Origin: Candidatus Gastranaerophilales bacterium | GTDB lineage: Bacteria > Cyanobacteriota > Vampirovibrionia > Gastranaerophilales > Gastranaerophilaceae | NCBI GenBank assembly: GCA_944325155.1 | Contig: CALUYY010000012.1 | Location: 1 to 46,698, forward strand | Length of the DNA stretch: 46,698 bases | Reading direction: 5' to 3' | Shown here: one piece after another, positions 1-6,829 of the stretch | Layout of the letters: each line of letters begins with the position of its first letter | Position numbering within the stretch: the first letter of the stretch is position 1 | The notes under the pieces: model-generated | Told to the model about the DNA's origin: nothing | The model's database searches: none | The model's input: the letters and a program-made list of their open reading frames with translations, nothing else | Made by a program: the position numbers and the translations under genes

Positions 1-45
1 AAGGATTTCTTCAAAACTCACAATAGATATGTTTGCAATAAAGTA

Positions 46-714
46 TCAGAGACTCAGCAAATTAACTTTCAAATCCGTATAAAGCTCCTCAAATTCCTTG
101 TTTCTCCGCCAGATTCCCTCGGCTAATTTTTGCGGCAGGTCAACTTTATTGGAATTGTGTGAAGTAAATCTTGTTAAATAGGAGTAAACCTTCTTGAATT
201 CCTGTTCTTCAGACTTTGTAAATGCTTTTTCATCAGGACTTTGAAATGGATTTTCACTTACAAAGACCTGATTGTTGTAGACATAAAAGGATAATTCTTC
301 GTTAAAAAATATCCTGTTTCTGCCTTGTTGCGGAGTTTTTTCATACAAAGATTTTAGTTTTTTAGTCTGGCGTTCGTAAATCAATTCTCTAAAAATATTA
401 TATAATTTGACAGTTGAATTATTTGCAATTCCTATTATTTGGGAGGTCTTGTATGCAGGGATTGAAAGACAGAAACAACGAATCGTAGTATCAATGATTT
501 GTTTAGGATAAAAAGACAGAATAGACGGCTTTTTAGTTATTTGTTTTTTATTGTATAAATATAATCCGTTTCTTAGCGTGAGTTTTCCCTCTTGAACCAG
601 AGTCAAGAGAAGTAACTCTAATACAGACTCGTTAATATCTTCTGCAATAGTCGAAATCTCATCAAGCGTAAATTTATCCAACCTTCTGCAAAGCCTTAAT
701 ACTCGTTCTCTCAT
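46..714 (-). CDS. winged-helix accessory protein of the Mu-type element
   Basis: This 222-residue protein is encoded downstream of the MuB-like ATPase, and its start overlaps that gene by 41 bases, so the two are probably translated together. Residues 1-55 look like a winged helix (FTLDEISTIAEDINESVLELL, then a GLYLY strand turn). Residues 80-110 (AYKTSQIIGIANNSTVKLY) look like the helix-turn-helix of IS1595-type transposases. The C-terminus (LAEGIWRRNKEFEELY) resembles the tail of those enzymes, but no DDE core lies between. I infer a DNA-binding accessory of transposition, or a decayed transposase relative reused by the element. The function is not known to me. The stop codon is TGA at 46-48. 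Confidence 0.6.
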   Translation of the reverse strand: MRERVLRLCRRLDKFTLDEISTIAEDINESVLELLLLTLVQEGKLTLRNGLYLYNKKQITKKPSILSFYPKQIIDTTIRCFCLSIPAYKTSQIIGIANNSTVKLYNIFRELIYERQTKKLKSLYEKTPQQGRNRIFFNEELSFYVYNNQVFVSENPFQSPDEKAFTKSEEQEFKKVYSYLTRFTSHNSNKVDLPQKLAEGIWRRNKEFEELYTDLKVNLLSL

Positions 715-1390
715 TAAGCAGTCCTTTCAAAGTATATTCGTCTATCTCATCAATTTTGTTTGTTTCAGACAGTTTTTCTATTTTATTAATCAACTTAACC
801 AGTTGCCTGAATTGATTTGTCCTCGTTGCAAGATAATTTATTGCATCAGGAGTAAATTCCAAATTCGTTATTTGTTGAAGAATCTCGGTTATATCTTCAG
901 AATTGAATTGTTCGAACTTAAGCGTTTTATAGAGTCTATCGACTAAATGCGGATATCTTGTGAGTTTTTTATCAGCTGCTCCCATTCCGACTAAAACTAT
1001 CGGACATCCAGTCCTATCGTGCAAATCCCTTAAAGTCTCAACCGTATGTTTTTCAATCAAATAATCAATCTCATCAACAATAATAATTTTAGGGTTCTGC
1101 CTTAAATAATTTTCTATGAGTTCAAATGTTTCCTGTGTATGCCAGTAAGGTTCTTCACCAAGTTCCTCCGCTATTTCAGATAGAAGCCATCTGCTTGTCA
1201 TTCCCTGATTTGCTCTCACATATATACAATCATTTTTAAAAGTCCACCACTTAATTGTTTCCGATTTACCAAGTCCGTATTCCCCAAACACCAGAACTAT
1301 TTTAGGAATATTCGCCGGAAGCTGCTTTACTTCTTCCATCAAGGCTACAAACTTTTTGACATTTTTGGTTCTTACAAATACTTTATTCAT
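674..1390 (-). CDS. MuB-like AAA+ ATPase, transposition target activator
   Basis: This 238-residue ATPase belongs to the MuB/TnsC-like group that selects and presents target DNA to a Mu-type transposase. Walker A is seen at residues 36-43 (GEYGLGKS, with K42 and S43). Walker B is at 102-109 (IIIVDEID, with D106 and E107). A sensor-like stretch (PIVLVGMGAADKKL) follows. The N-terminal extension of phage MuB is absent, so this is the shorter AAA-only form common in bacterial Mu-like elements. It lies 2 bases after the transposase C-terminal reading frame and overlaps the next gene, consistent with one leftward operon. Identification rests on motifs and gene order. Confidence 0.88.
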   Translation of the reverse strand: MNKVFVRTKNVKKFVALMEEVKQLPANIPKIVLVFGEYGLGKSETIKWWTFKNDCIYVRANQGMTSRWLLSEIAEELGEEPYWHTQETFELIENYLRQNPKIIIVDEIDYLIEKHTVETLRDLHDRTGCPIVLVGMGAADKKLTRYPHLVDRLYKTLKFEQFNSEDITEILQQITNLEFTPDAINYLATRTNQFRQLVKLINKIEKLSETNKIDEIDEYTLKGLLNERTSIKALQKVG

Positions 1391-1392
1391 TT

Positions 1393-2064
1393 TTATGCTC
1401 CGTACAAATTGTTATATTCATCACTGTTTAAATACTTTTCAAGCCACTTTCGTTGTTCGGGATTAGTGCAGCCATATTTCATTAACCATTCATATTTTTC
1501 ATAATCTGCATTAAAAACAGGTACATTCATCTGTTGTTCTCTAAAGTTCAATTTGCGTTTTAAAGGTGTTTTAGGCTGTTCAAATTTTTCAATTTCGATA
1601 ACTTCTTTACGTTCAATTTCTATTGCTTCCGCCTTTTCTTTCGGAAAATATTTTAAAAACTCTTTTTTCACTCTATTAAATTTGCGTTGTTGTTTTTGTA
1701 TTTGTTGTTTGAATTGTTCCATATCTTTAACTGTTCCTAAGTGATTTGCCATCGGGTGAACTTTTTCAACCTGCCTTGCAATACATAAAAATTCACCTTT
1801 CATTGAATACACAAGCACCTTTGAAAGATCAAACAGGCTGTATTTTATAAACACTTTTTCTCTTAAATCCAATAAATAATCACTCCTGTAATGCATACCA
1901 AGAAACGTTATTCCATGCTTATTTATTGTCCGAGCTTCCGTTTTCATCATCAGGTCGTTCAAAATATTTTTATCTATATCCTGCTTCGCTTGGTTGCCGG
2001 CATTAAACGTGTCTCCGCTACGCTTCGCACTCTGCTGGCAATCCGCTTGAACGCCGTTTAACAT
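1393..2064 (-). CDS. MuA-like transposase, C-terminal part (Mu-transpos_C region)
   Basis: From residue 35 on (NDLMMKTEARTINKHGITFL, then YSLFDLSKVLVYS) this is the small beta-barrel that follows the DDE core in MuA-type transposases. A basic helical tail follows (QIQKQQRKFNRVKKEFLKYF) and probably contacts the ATPase. The first ATG lies well inside the parent protein, so independent expression is doubtful. Residues about 6-27 (ADCQQSAKRSGDTFNAGNQA) fit the family poorly and are encoded by an unusually GC-rich stretch, described separately. It is best regarded as the downstream half of the interrupted gene. Confidence 0.7.
   Translation of the reverse strand: MLNGVQADCQQSAKRSGDTFNAGNQAKQDIDKNILNDLMMKTEARTINKHGITFLGMHYRSDYLLDLREKVFIKYSLFDLSKVLVYSMKGEFLCIARQVEKVHPMANHLGTVKDMEQFKQQIQKQQRKFNRVKKEFLKYFPKEKAEAIEIERKEVIEIEKFEQPKTPLKRKLNFREQQMNVPVFNADYEKYEWLMKYGCTNPEQRKWLEKYLNSDEYNNLYGA
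1985..2047. repeat. GC-rich palindromic insert within the transposase frame
   Basis: This stretch is clearly richer in G and C than its surroundings and contains an imperfect inverted repeat, TTGCCGGC at 1994-2001 and GCTGGCAA at 2034-2041. The reading frame stays open through it and adds about 22 residues without resemblance to the MuA family. It is comparable in kind, not in sequence, to the Rickettsia palindromic elements that insert in frame. No second copy is evident in the window. Confidence 0.4.
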
Positions 2065-2121
2065 TTCCTGAATAGTTTTTGAACGGTCATTAGGACAAGG
2101 CTTTGAATTATGGTAATCTAG

Positions 2122-3423
2122 TCAGCAATCAATAAATTTAATAGCCTCCTGAACTGTCGGAATGTAGTTTTTAGTAAGTTTTTTGTGCATATCTTTGTGG
2201 AGTTTCTCACCACGTTTCAGCCACGCAGGTTTATCCTCAATACTTGTACCTATATAACTTGTCATCATTTTTTCAAACTCTTCTTGAAATTCAAGGAAGA
2301 ATCTTTCAATAACTTTTGCTCTTGCATTGTATGGTTTTGCAAACACTGATTTTATTCCAAGTTTTGCATAAATTCCATTAAATCCTGCTTCATCGAAATC
2401 TATATTCTGAAAATATTTAGATTTAAATGCCTTTCCGTTATCCTGATAAACAAACTTCGGTACTTTGCCTAAATTTATTATTGAATTTCTTAATGCACTT
2501 GCAATACACTGAGTGTTTTCTTCCAGCATTATTTCAAATCCGACAAATCCGCCGGATTTCCAATCTTGATATGCAGCCATCATTGGTCTGACAGGTTTTC
2601 CGGTATATGGATGTTTAATGAAAAATGATAATCTGTGTCCATCACCGACAATAACATCCCCTACTTCAAGTTTTGAAACATCTCTTGTTATATATGGTAA
2701 AACCTTGTCATGCAGAGCTTTATTTCCTTCCCTTGCCTCTATCCAGGTGTTATAATGCTCATTTTTATAATTATTTGCAAATCTCCTGTATGTTAAATCA
2801 CAGCATAAATTTTCAAATCCACGCTCTTTTAATGCCAGTTTGGTTAATTTAATTGCTTTGCCGATATTTAACTGATTTGGGTGTAATAAATTTTTAAGTA
2901 ATTCAGCTTCTTCTTCAGCCGACATTGCGGATTTTTTAGTTTTTTCTCCAAAGGTATAATTGTTCATCAAACAATGCCAATCATCGTTGTAGGTACGAAG
3001 TTTTTTATGCCATTCATAAATTGTACCTATAGCAACTTTGCCTACTATATTAAATAATTCTTCGCAGATACATCTATTGTTATATGCTTCAAGGAAATCT
3101 TTGCCTGCAATTGTTTTATTTTTCTTACCGGTTCTAAATTCATCCCATTTCTTAATTAAATCGTATTTTGCAAGAGCCAATTTCTTTTGTGTTTCCGGGA
3201 CAACATATGATATTGAGGCTGTTAAAGCAGATTTTTCTTTGACTGATGTTACTTTTTCTCTAACATATTCTTCTAAGGATGTTACTAAAATTTCGTAAGG
3301 TTTTGAGCATTTTCGGATTACGTATTTATTTTTACTGATTGCTTTTCGAACGGCTCTTTCAGAAATACCTTTAATCTCTGCCAGTTCTTTTGTCGTAATC
3401 CAGTCTATATTTGAGTTTTGCAT
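2122..3423 (-). CDS. MuA-like transposase, N-terminal and catalytic part
   Basis: These 433 residues carry an N-terminal helix-turn-helix (residues 8-30, WITTKELAEIKGISERAVRK), a helical DNA-binding region and an RNase H-like DDE core. The likely catalytic residues are D261 (IVGDGHRL), D328 (YQDNGKAF) and E373 (AKVIERFF). The first spacing of 67 residues equals that of phage MuA (D269, D336). The core is complete before the premature UGA, but the beta-barrel and MuB-interacting C-terminal region is cut off. If the protein is made as such it could bind and perhaps cleave ends, but would probably not assemble or recruit MuB normally. It is divergently transcribed from the Mor-like gene at 3642, with the GGAAC operator between them. 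Confidence 0.88.
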   Translation of the reverse strand: MQNSNIDWITTKELAEIKGISERAVRKAISKNKYVIRKCSKPYEILVTSLEEYVREKVTSVKEKSALTASISYVVPETQKKLALAKYDLIKKWDEFRTGKKNKTIAGKDFLEAYNNRCICEELFNIVGKVAIGTIYEWHKKLRTYNDDWHCLMNNYTFGEKTKKSAMSAEEEAELLKNLLHPNQLNIGKAIKLTKLALKERGFENLCCDLTYRRFANNYKNEHYNTWIEAREGNKALHDKVLPYITRDVSKLEVGDVIVGDGHRLSFFIKHPYTGKPVRPMMAAYQDWKSGGFVGFEIMLEENTQCIASALRNSIINLGKVPKFVYQDNGKAFKSKYFQNIDFDEAGFNGIYAKLGIKSVFAKPYNARAKVIERFFLEFQEEFEKMMTSYIGTSIEDKPAWLKRGEKLHKDMHKKLTKNYIPTVQEAIKFIDC

Positions 3424-3582
3424 GATTATCTCCTCTCACACATTAACTCTGATTTCCTCAAAAGTGTAGTCAATGTATCCATATCGAAACATATCCTTTT
3501 TGCTCTTTTCAATATTCAAAAATCACTGTTTAAGTGATATTGAAAAAACAAAATATTTGATGTATTAAGAAAATTTTTCAAA

Positions 3583-3625
3583 CGGAACTAAACGGAACCT
3601 TTAAAGGTTCCGTTTGTACTATAAT
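3583..3625. promoter_or_regulatory. Divergent operator/transposase-site cluster with GGAAC repeats
   Basis: Two tandem AAACGGAAC units (3580-3588 and 3590-3598) run into a perfect palindrome (AACGGAACC, six bases, GGTTCCGTT; 3591-3614). A TATAAT -10 hexamer follows at 3620-3625 for the rightward Mor-like gene. On the minus strand bases 3598-3583 read GTTCCGTTTAGTTCCG, differing at one position from GTTCCGTTTGGTTCCG at 5746-5761. The site lies between the divergent transposase and regulator genes, as the operators do in phage Mu. It is probably bound by the regulator, the transposase or both. Confidence 0.65.
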
Positions 3626-3641
3626 TAAGAAAAGGTGTAAT

Positions 3642-3953
3642 ATGGTTAGAAATTCCGAAACAGAACCTGTATGGTCAAAATACATAACTGAAGATAATTT
3701 GCCGACAGAAGATTTAAAATATCTCTGCTCTATTATTGGCTTAGAGGCGACTAAAAAATTAATGTTCAATGCGGCAGGAGAAAAGTTTTCTATCCATGCT
3801 CACTGCAATCAACAATACAAAAAGCAGTATATTATTGATAATTACCTTGATGCAACGAGTGTAAATAGATTAGCCTTGGCATGTGATACAACTACTAGGT
3901 ATGTTTATAAAGTTATTAAAGAGCATGTTGAGGAAAAGAAAAAGTCTAAATAA
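3642..3953 (+). CDS. Mor-like transcriptional regulator of the element
   Basis: This 103-residue protein has the layout of the Mor/C family that activates middle genes in phage Mu. Residues 24-45 (DLKYLCSIIGLEATKKLMFN) match the family's opening 'IGLEAT' helix region. Residues 60-95 (KKQYIIDNYLDATSVNRLAL, then a TTRYVYKVIKE helix) form the C-terminal helix-turn-helix. The ribosome site AAGGTG lies 3 bases upstream of the ATG, and the -10 hexamer at 3620-3625 follows the palindromic operator. The gene sits where Mu keeps its repressor, next to and divergent from the transposase, so it may control entry into transposition. Family assignment is by motif recall. Whether it activates or represses is unknown. 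Confidence 0.65.
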   Translation: MVRNSETEPVWSKYITEDNLPTEDLKYLCSIIGLEATKKLMFNAAGEKFSIHAHCNQQYKKQYIIDNYLDATSVNRLALACDTTTRYVYKVIKEHVEEKKKSK

Positions 3954-4050
3954 TAGGGACCTATTTAGTGGAATTTGCTATATTAGTTCTAAATCTAAAT
4001 AATTTTCTATTACAATAATATAAATTAAAGTAATTATTTATGAGGTTATT

Positions 4051-5745
4051 ATGAGTTATACAGCTACTACAATATATAAAATGGTAATGGGCATTTCAAA
4101 GAATGAATATGTTCTTCCTATTATTCAAAGAGAATTAGTTTGGTCAACCGAACAAATTGAAAATTTGTTTGATTCTATAATGTCGGGCTATCCTATTGGT
4201 TCAATGTTATTTTGGAATTATAATTATAATTATAAATGTAAATATAAATTTTATGAATTTTTAAAGCAATACGACCAATATAAAAATAATCATAATAGTG
4301 AATTTGACACGACAGGAACTCAAAAGATAACAGCAATTTTAGATGGACAACAACGTTTAACATCATTGTATTTAGGACTAAAAGGATATTTAAATTTGCA
4401 TATTCCGCGTACACACTGGGATAAAGCTGAAAATTTTGAAAAAAAGTATCTTTACATAAATCTCTTATATGAACAAGACCAAAATTATGAGAATACATCT
4501 TGTAAATATGAATTCAAATTTAAAACAAAAGAGGATGTTGCTAAGGAAAACTTATCAGGAAAAAGCTATTGGTTTCCCGTTGGATGTGTGTTAGATTTTG
4601 AAACAGATAAAGACTATAGGGAAATATTAGGTAACTTTTATGAAAAAGCGGGGCAAAATTTAAAAGATAGAATTGCCGATATTTTTCAAGATTTATTTTT
4701 TAAATTAAAAAAAGAAGAAATTATAAATTATTTTGAAGAAGATACATCTTATTTTGATAAAGTTTTACAAATATTTGTTAGAATAAATTCTGGAGGAACG
4801 CCATTAGAATATACAGACTTATTAATGTCTATTATTTCTAATATATGGCAAGATGGTAGAGATGAAATAAATAATACATTAGATTCAATTAACTCAGAAT
4901 ACCAATTTAATATTCCCAAGGATATTTTTTTGAGGGGGTGTCTCTTTTTGACAGATTTACCTTTAGTTTTTAAGGTAGATAATTTTGAGAACAATCATTT
5001 AGAAAAAATACAAAATAATTTTTCCGAAATAGTAAGGTACATAAAGGCTGCATGTCGTATTTTTAAAGATTTTGGCTATTCAAAAGAAAATTTAAGATCA
5101 AACTTGATAATTCTTCCACTAGCTTATTATTTGTATTGTAGACAAAATATCAATATAGATGAAACAGATAAAGAAAAAATATTAAATTGGATACAATTAT
5201 CTATATTAAATGGAGTTTTTGGTGGACAAACAACACAATACTTAACAAAGTTGAGAACCCTAATAAAAAATAAAAAGCAATTCCCTTTATCTGAAATCCA
5301 AGCAGAATCAGGATTAATGAACAAACGTATGACAATTGATAAAGATATCCTTGAAGATTTTATAGACAAAGCAAAATATGGAACGCAAAATTCTTGGACA
5401 ATATTAACAATGCTATATCCATCACTAGCTTATGGAGATAAAATTTTTCACGAAGATCATATTTATCCATCTTCGAAGTTATCTAAAGAACAACTTGATT
5501 ACGGCGGAAACTTTGTAGCAAATTTACAACTATTAGAAAGTAAAAAGAACATAAGAAAACAGGATATAATGCCGGAAGAATGGTTGACAGAATATTGTCT
5601 AAAGATTAATAAAACAATAGAAGAATACAAAAAAGAAAATTTTATTCCTAATATTGAATTAACAATAGAAAATTTTAATAATTATATTCAAAAGCGAAAA
5701 GAAAATATTAAAATAGCAATTCTAGAATCATTTAATAATTTGTAA
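4051..5745 (+). CDS. DUF262-DUF1524 (GmrSD-type) putative DNA-targeting defence protein
   Basis: This 564-residue protein combines the two modules of GmrSD-like type IV restriction enzymes. The N-terminal DUF262 NTPase domain shows LPIIQRELVW (22-31) and DGQQR (98-102). A further family signature, FVRINSGGTPL, lies around 247-257. The C-terminal HNH-like DUF1524 domain shows HEDHIYP (467-473) followed by a GNFVANLQLLESKKN stretch. Related proteins cleave modified phage DNA or sense phosphorothioate DNA (SspE). The gene is notably AT-rich and lies inside the Mu-type element just before its proposed right end, the usual place for cargo. It probably defends the host, or the element, against phages. 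No partner modification genes are visible, so the trigger is unknown. Confidence 0.85.
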   Translation: MSYTATTIYKMVMGISKNEYVLPIIQRELVWSTEQIENLFDSIMSGYPIGSMLFWNYNYNYKCKYKFYEFLKQYDQYKNNHNSEFDTTGTQKITAILDGQQRLTSLYLGLKGYLNLHIPRTHWDKAENFEKKYLYINLLYEQDQNYENTSCKYEFKFKTKEDVAKENLSGKSYWFPVGCVLDFETDKDYREILGNFYEKAGQNLKDRIADIFQDLFFKLKKEEIINYFEEDTSYFDKVLQIFVRINSGGTPLEYTDLLMSIISNIWQDGRDEINNTLDSINSEYQFNIPKDIFLRGCLFLTDLPLVFKVDNFENNHLEKIQNNFSEIVRYIKAACRIFKDFGYSKENLRSNLIILPLAYYLYCRQNINIDETDKEKILNWIQLSILNGVFGGQTTQYLTKLRTLIKNKKQFPLSEIQAESGLMNKRMTIDKDILEDFIDKAKYGTQNSWTILTMLYPSLAYGDKIFHEDHIYPSSKLSKEQLDYGGNFVANLQLLESKKNIRKQDIMPEEWLTEYCLKINKTIEEYKKENFIPNIELTIENFNNYIQKRKENIKIAILESFNNL

Positions 5746-5819
5746 GTTCCGTTTGGTTCCGCAAAAAAGTTCCGTTATGGTTCCATTTTGCGGCAGAAAA
5801 ATATTTTTTACGGAACTCA
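5746..5819 (+). repeat. Terminal GTTCC repeats, proposed right end of the Mu-type element
   Basis: Two composite units, GTTCCGTTTGGTTCC (5746-5760) and GTTCCGTTATGGTTCC (5769-5784), are followed by an inverted CGGAACTCA (5811-5819). Read from the outside the end starts TGAGTTCCG, with the terminal TG typical of Mu-class elements. The first unit begins directly after the stop codon of the DUF262 gene. The array probably holds transposase binding sites. Confidence 0.55.
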
Positions 5820-6056
5820 TGTTACTTTTTTGATAGTAAAATTCCTATTTTTGTATTCGGGTGCTATCTTACAGAAATAAGGTTTTAGGGCATATTATTA
5901 CAAACTTTTTATATATTTATGAGTATAATAGTTCCTAAAATCGGACGTCCCGGACTTTTCTGTAACCCTAAATTATTCTAAAATTCCTTTACACTGAGGA
6001 GCTTTGAGGTAAGTTCCCCTTTTCTGTATTGTCCTGTTTCTTTACAACTGTCCCGT
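5820..6056. other. Intergenic stretch without a recognisable gene
   Basis: AT-rich DNA lies between the proposed element end and the tRNA-His terminator. I see no open frame with a start and ribosome site. A short GC cluster (CGGACGTCCCGGAC, 5942-5955) contains the palindrome GGACGTCC. It may be old flanking or element-derived DNA. Confidence 0.5.
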
Positions 6057-6083
6057 TAAAAAAGCCTCCTTTTTAAAGAGGCT
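6057..6083 (-). terminator. Intrinsic terminator downstream of tRNA-His
   Basis: On the minus strand AGCCTC and GAGGCT form a six-base stem around TTTAAAAAG and are followed by a run of T, 12 bases past the 3' end of tRNA-His. Confidence 0.8.
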
Positions 6084-6094
6084 GATTTAATAAA

Positions 6095-6171
6095 TGGGGC
6101 GGACAGTGGGATTCGAACCCACGCATAATGGAACCACAATCCATGGTCTTAACCGCTTGACGATGCCCGCC
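6095..6171 (-). tRNA. tRNA-His (anticodon GTG)
   Basis: The cloverleaf is complete on the minus strand. The acceptor GCGGGCA pairs with TGTCCGC (one G-U). The D arm is GTC with loop AAGCGGTTAA. The anticodon stem ATGGA/TCCAT encloses TTGTGGT with GTG in the middle, and the T arm is GTGGG-TTCGAAT-CCCAC. The extra G at position -1 (6171) pairs with C73, the identity element of tRNA-His. CCA is encoded at 6097-6095. It stands alone with its own terminator, about 275 bases from the proposed end of the Mu-type element. Confidence 0.95.
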
Positions 6172-6324
6172 ATCGGATACAATTTTCAGGAAAATAAATT
6201 CCTTCATTGCAAATTTAAGCATATTTCAAAAAAGAAATAAATTCAAGCAATATAATAAGTTATTTGTAACTAGCCTGAATATGGGCTTTTGAAAAGATTA
6301 ATTTTATAATTAAAATAAAATTAA

Positions 6325-6819
6325 ATGAAAAAAATTTTTTTAACCTTTTTTATTTTATTTTTCTTAATTCCCCCCCTATATGCCGAAGTTTTAAGGGGTT
6401 CAACCAGCTATGACGAAATTTTTAAAGGGTTTTTCGGAACATGGCATGTTACAAGCAAAATTGAATCGACAAACAATTATTCAAAATTTAACCCGATGAG
6501 CGTAGATATTTGGAACTTATCGGGACAAAATAACGTCTTAATTTTAGAAAACACTCTGACGGGCGCAAAATCGGCAATCAGAATTGAAGACGATTTTGAT
6601 AATCTGGACGGAAAGCACTTAAAGTTTTCAAGAACAAAAGAATACAGAGAAAACAATTTTAAATATATTCACAAAGAAACGCCCGAATTTATGCTTGACG
6701 GCGACACATTCAGAGGCTATGACACCTTTAGCATAGAAAAATACGACAAAAACAATAACTTAATTTCAAAAGATGTAGTAAAATATAAAGTAATCGGTCA
6801 AAAAATAGCGGGAGATTAA
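6325..6819 (+). CDS. Secreted protein of unknown function
   Basis: This 164-residue protein has a clear Sec signal peptide (MKKIFLTFFILFFLIPPLYA, residues 1-20, cleavage after the ALA-like site PLYA). The mature part is beta-rich and polar, with FFGTWHVTSKIES near its start, which suggests a small lipocalin-like or periplasmic binding fold, but I recognise no family. No Shine-Dalgarno sequence precedes the ATG: a TATAAT hexamer lies at 6305-6310, so the leader would be only about 8 bases. The gene ends 10 bases before trxB and is probably cotranscribed with it and the following dehydrogenase. Confidence 0.8.
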   Translation: MKKIFLTFFILFFLIPPLYAEVLRGSTSYDEIFKGFFGTWHVTSKIESTNNYSKFNPMSVDIWNLSGQNNVLILENTLTGAKSAIRIEDDFDNLDGKHLKFSRTKEYRENNFKYIHKETPEFMLDGDTFRGYDTFSIEKYDKNNNLISKDVVKYKVIGQKIAGD

Positions 6820-6829
6820 TTAAAGCATT

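Larger units (their letters stand above)
1393..3423 (-). pseudogene. MuA-like transposase gene interrupted by one in-frame UGA
   Basis: The two open frames 3423-2122 and 2064-1393 are in the same reading frame ((3423-2064)/3 = 453). The only interruption is a TGA at 2124-2122, after residue 433. Reading on across it gives IDC-stop-LDYHNSKPCPNDRSK and continues without another stop into the C-terminal part. A full protein would have about 676 residues, close to phage MuA (663). A tryptophan codon (TGG to TGA) is the simplest original state. Nearby genes end in TGA, so UGA is not recoded genome-wide. The gene is either a nonsense pseudogene or read through at low frequency. The halves are described separately. 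Confidence 0.75.
1..5819. mobile_element. Mu-type transposable element, right-hand portion (other end outside window)
   Basis: The block holds a MuA-like DDE transposase, a MuB-like ATPase and an accessory gene reading leftwards, plus a Mor-like regulator and a DUF262/HNH gene reading rightwards. The proposed right terminus is the CA dinucleotide at 5818-5819. Read inwards on the minus strand it begins TGAGTTCCG and is followed by four further GTTCC units (5746-5784). TG...CA ends and clustered transposase sites are known for Mu and its relatives. The opposite end and the target-site duplication are not in the window: nothing resembling the repeat is seen in bases 1-45. The broken transposase suggests the copy may not move on its own. 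The boundary is an inference from repeats, not from a verified duplication. Confidence 0.6.

Noticed and set aside
2122-2124. Genome-wide recoding of UGA to Trp, or selenocysteine at the transposase UGA
   Set aside because: Many intact genes in the window end in TGA and encode Trp by TGG. No selenocysteine element or sel genes are visible, and the position is not catalytic.
3583-5819. A small non-autonomous element bounded by the GTTCC repeats at both sides
   Set aside because: The left cluster lies exactly between divergent element genes and contains a promoter, so operator is the simpler reading; no TG/CA end or target duplication was found at 3580.
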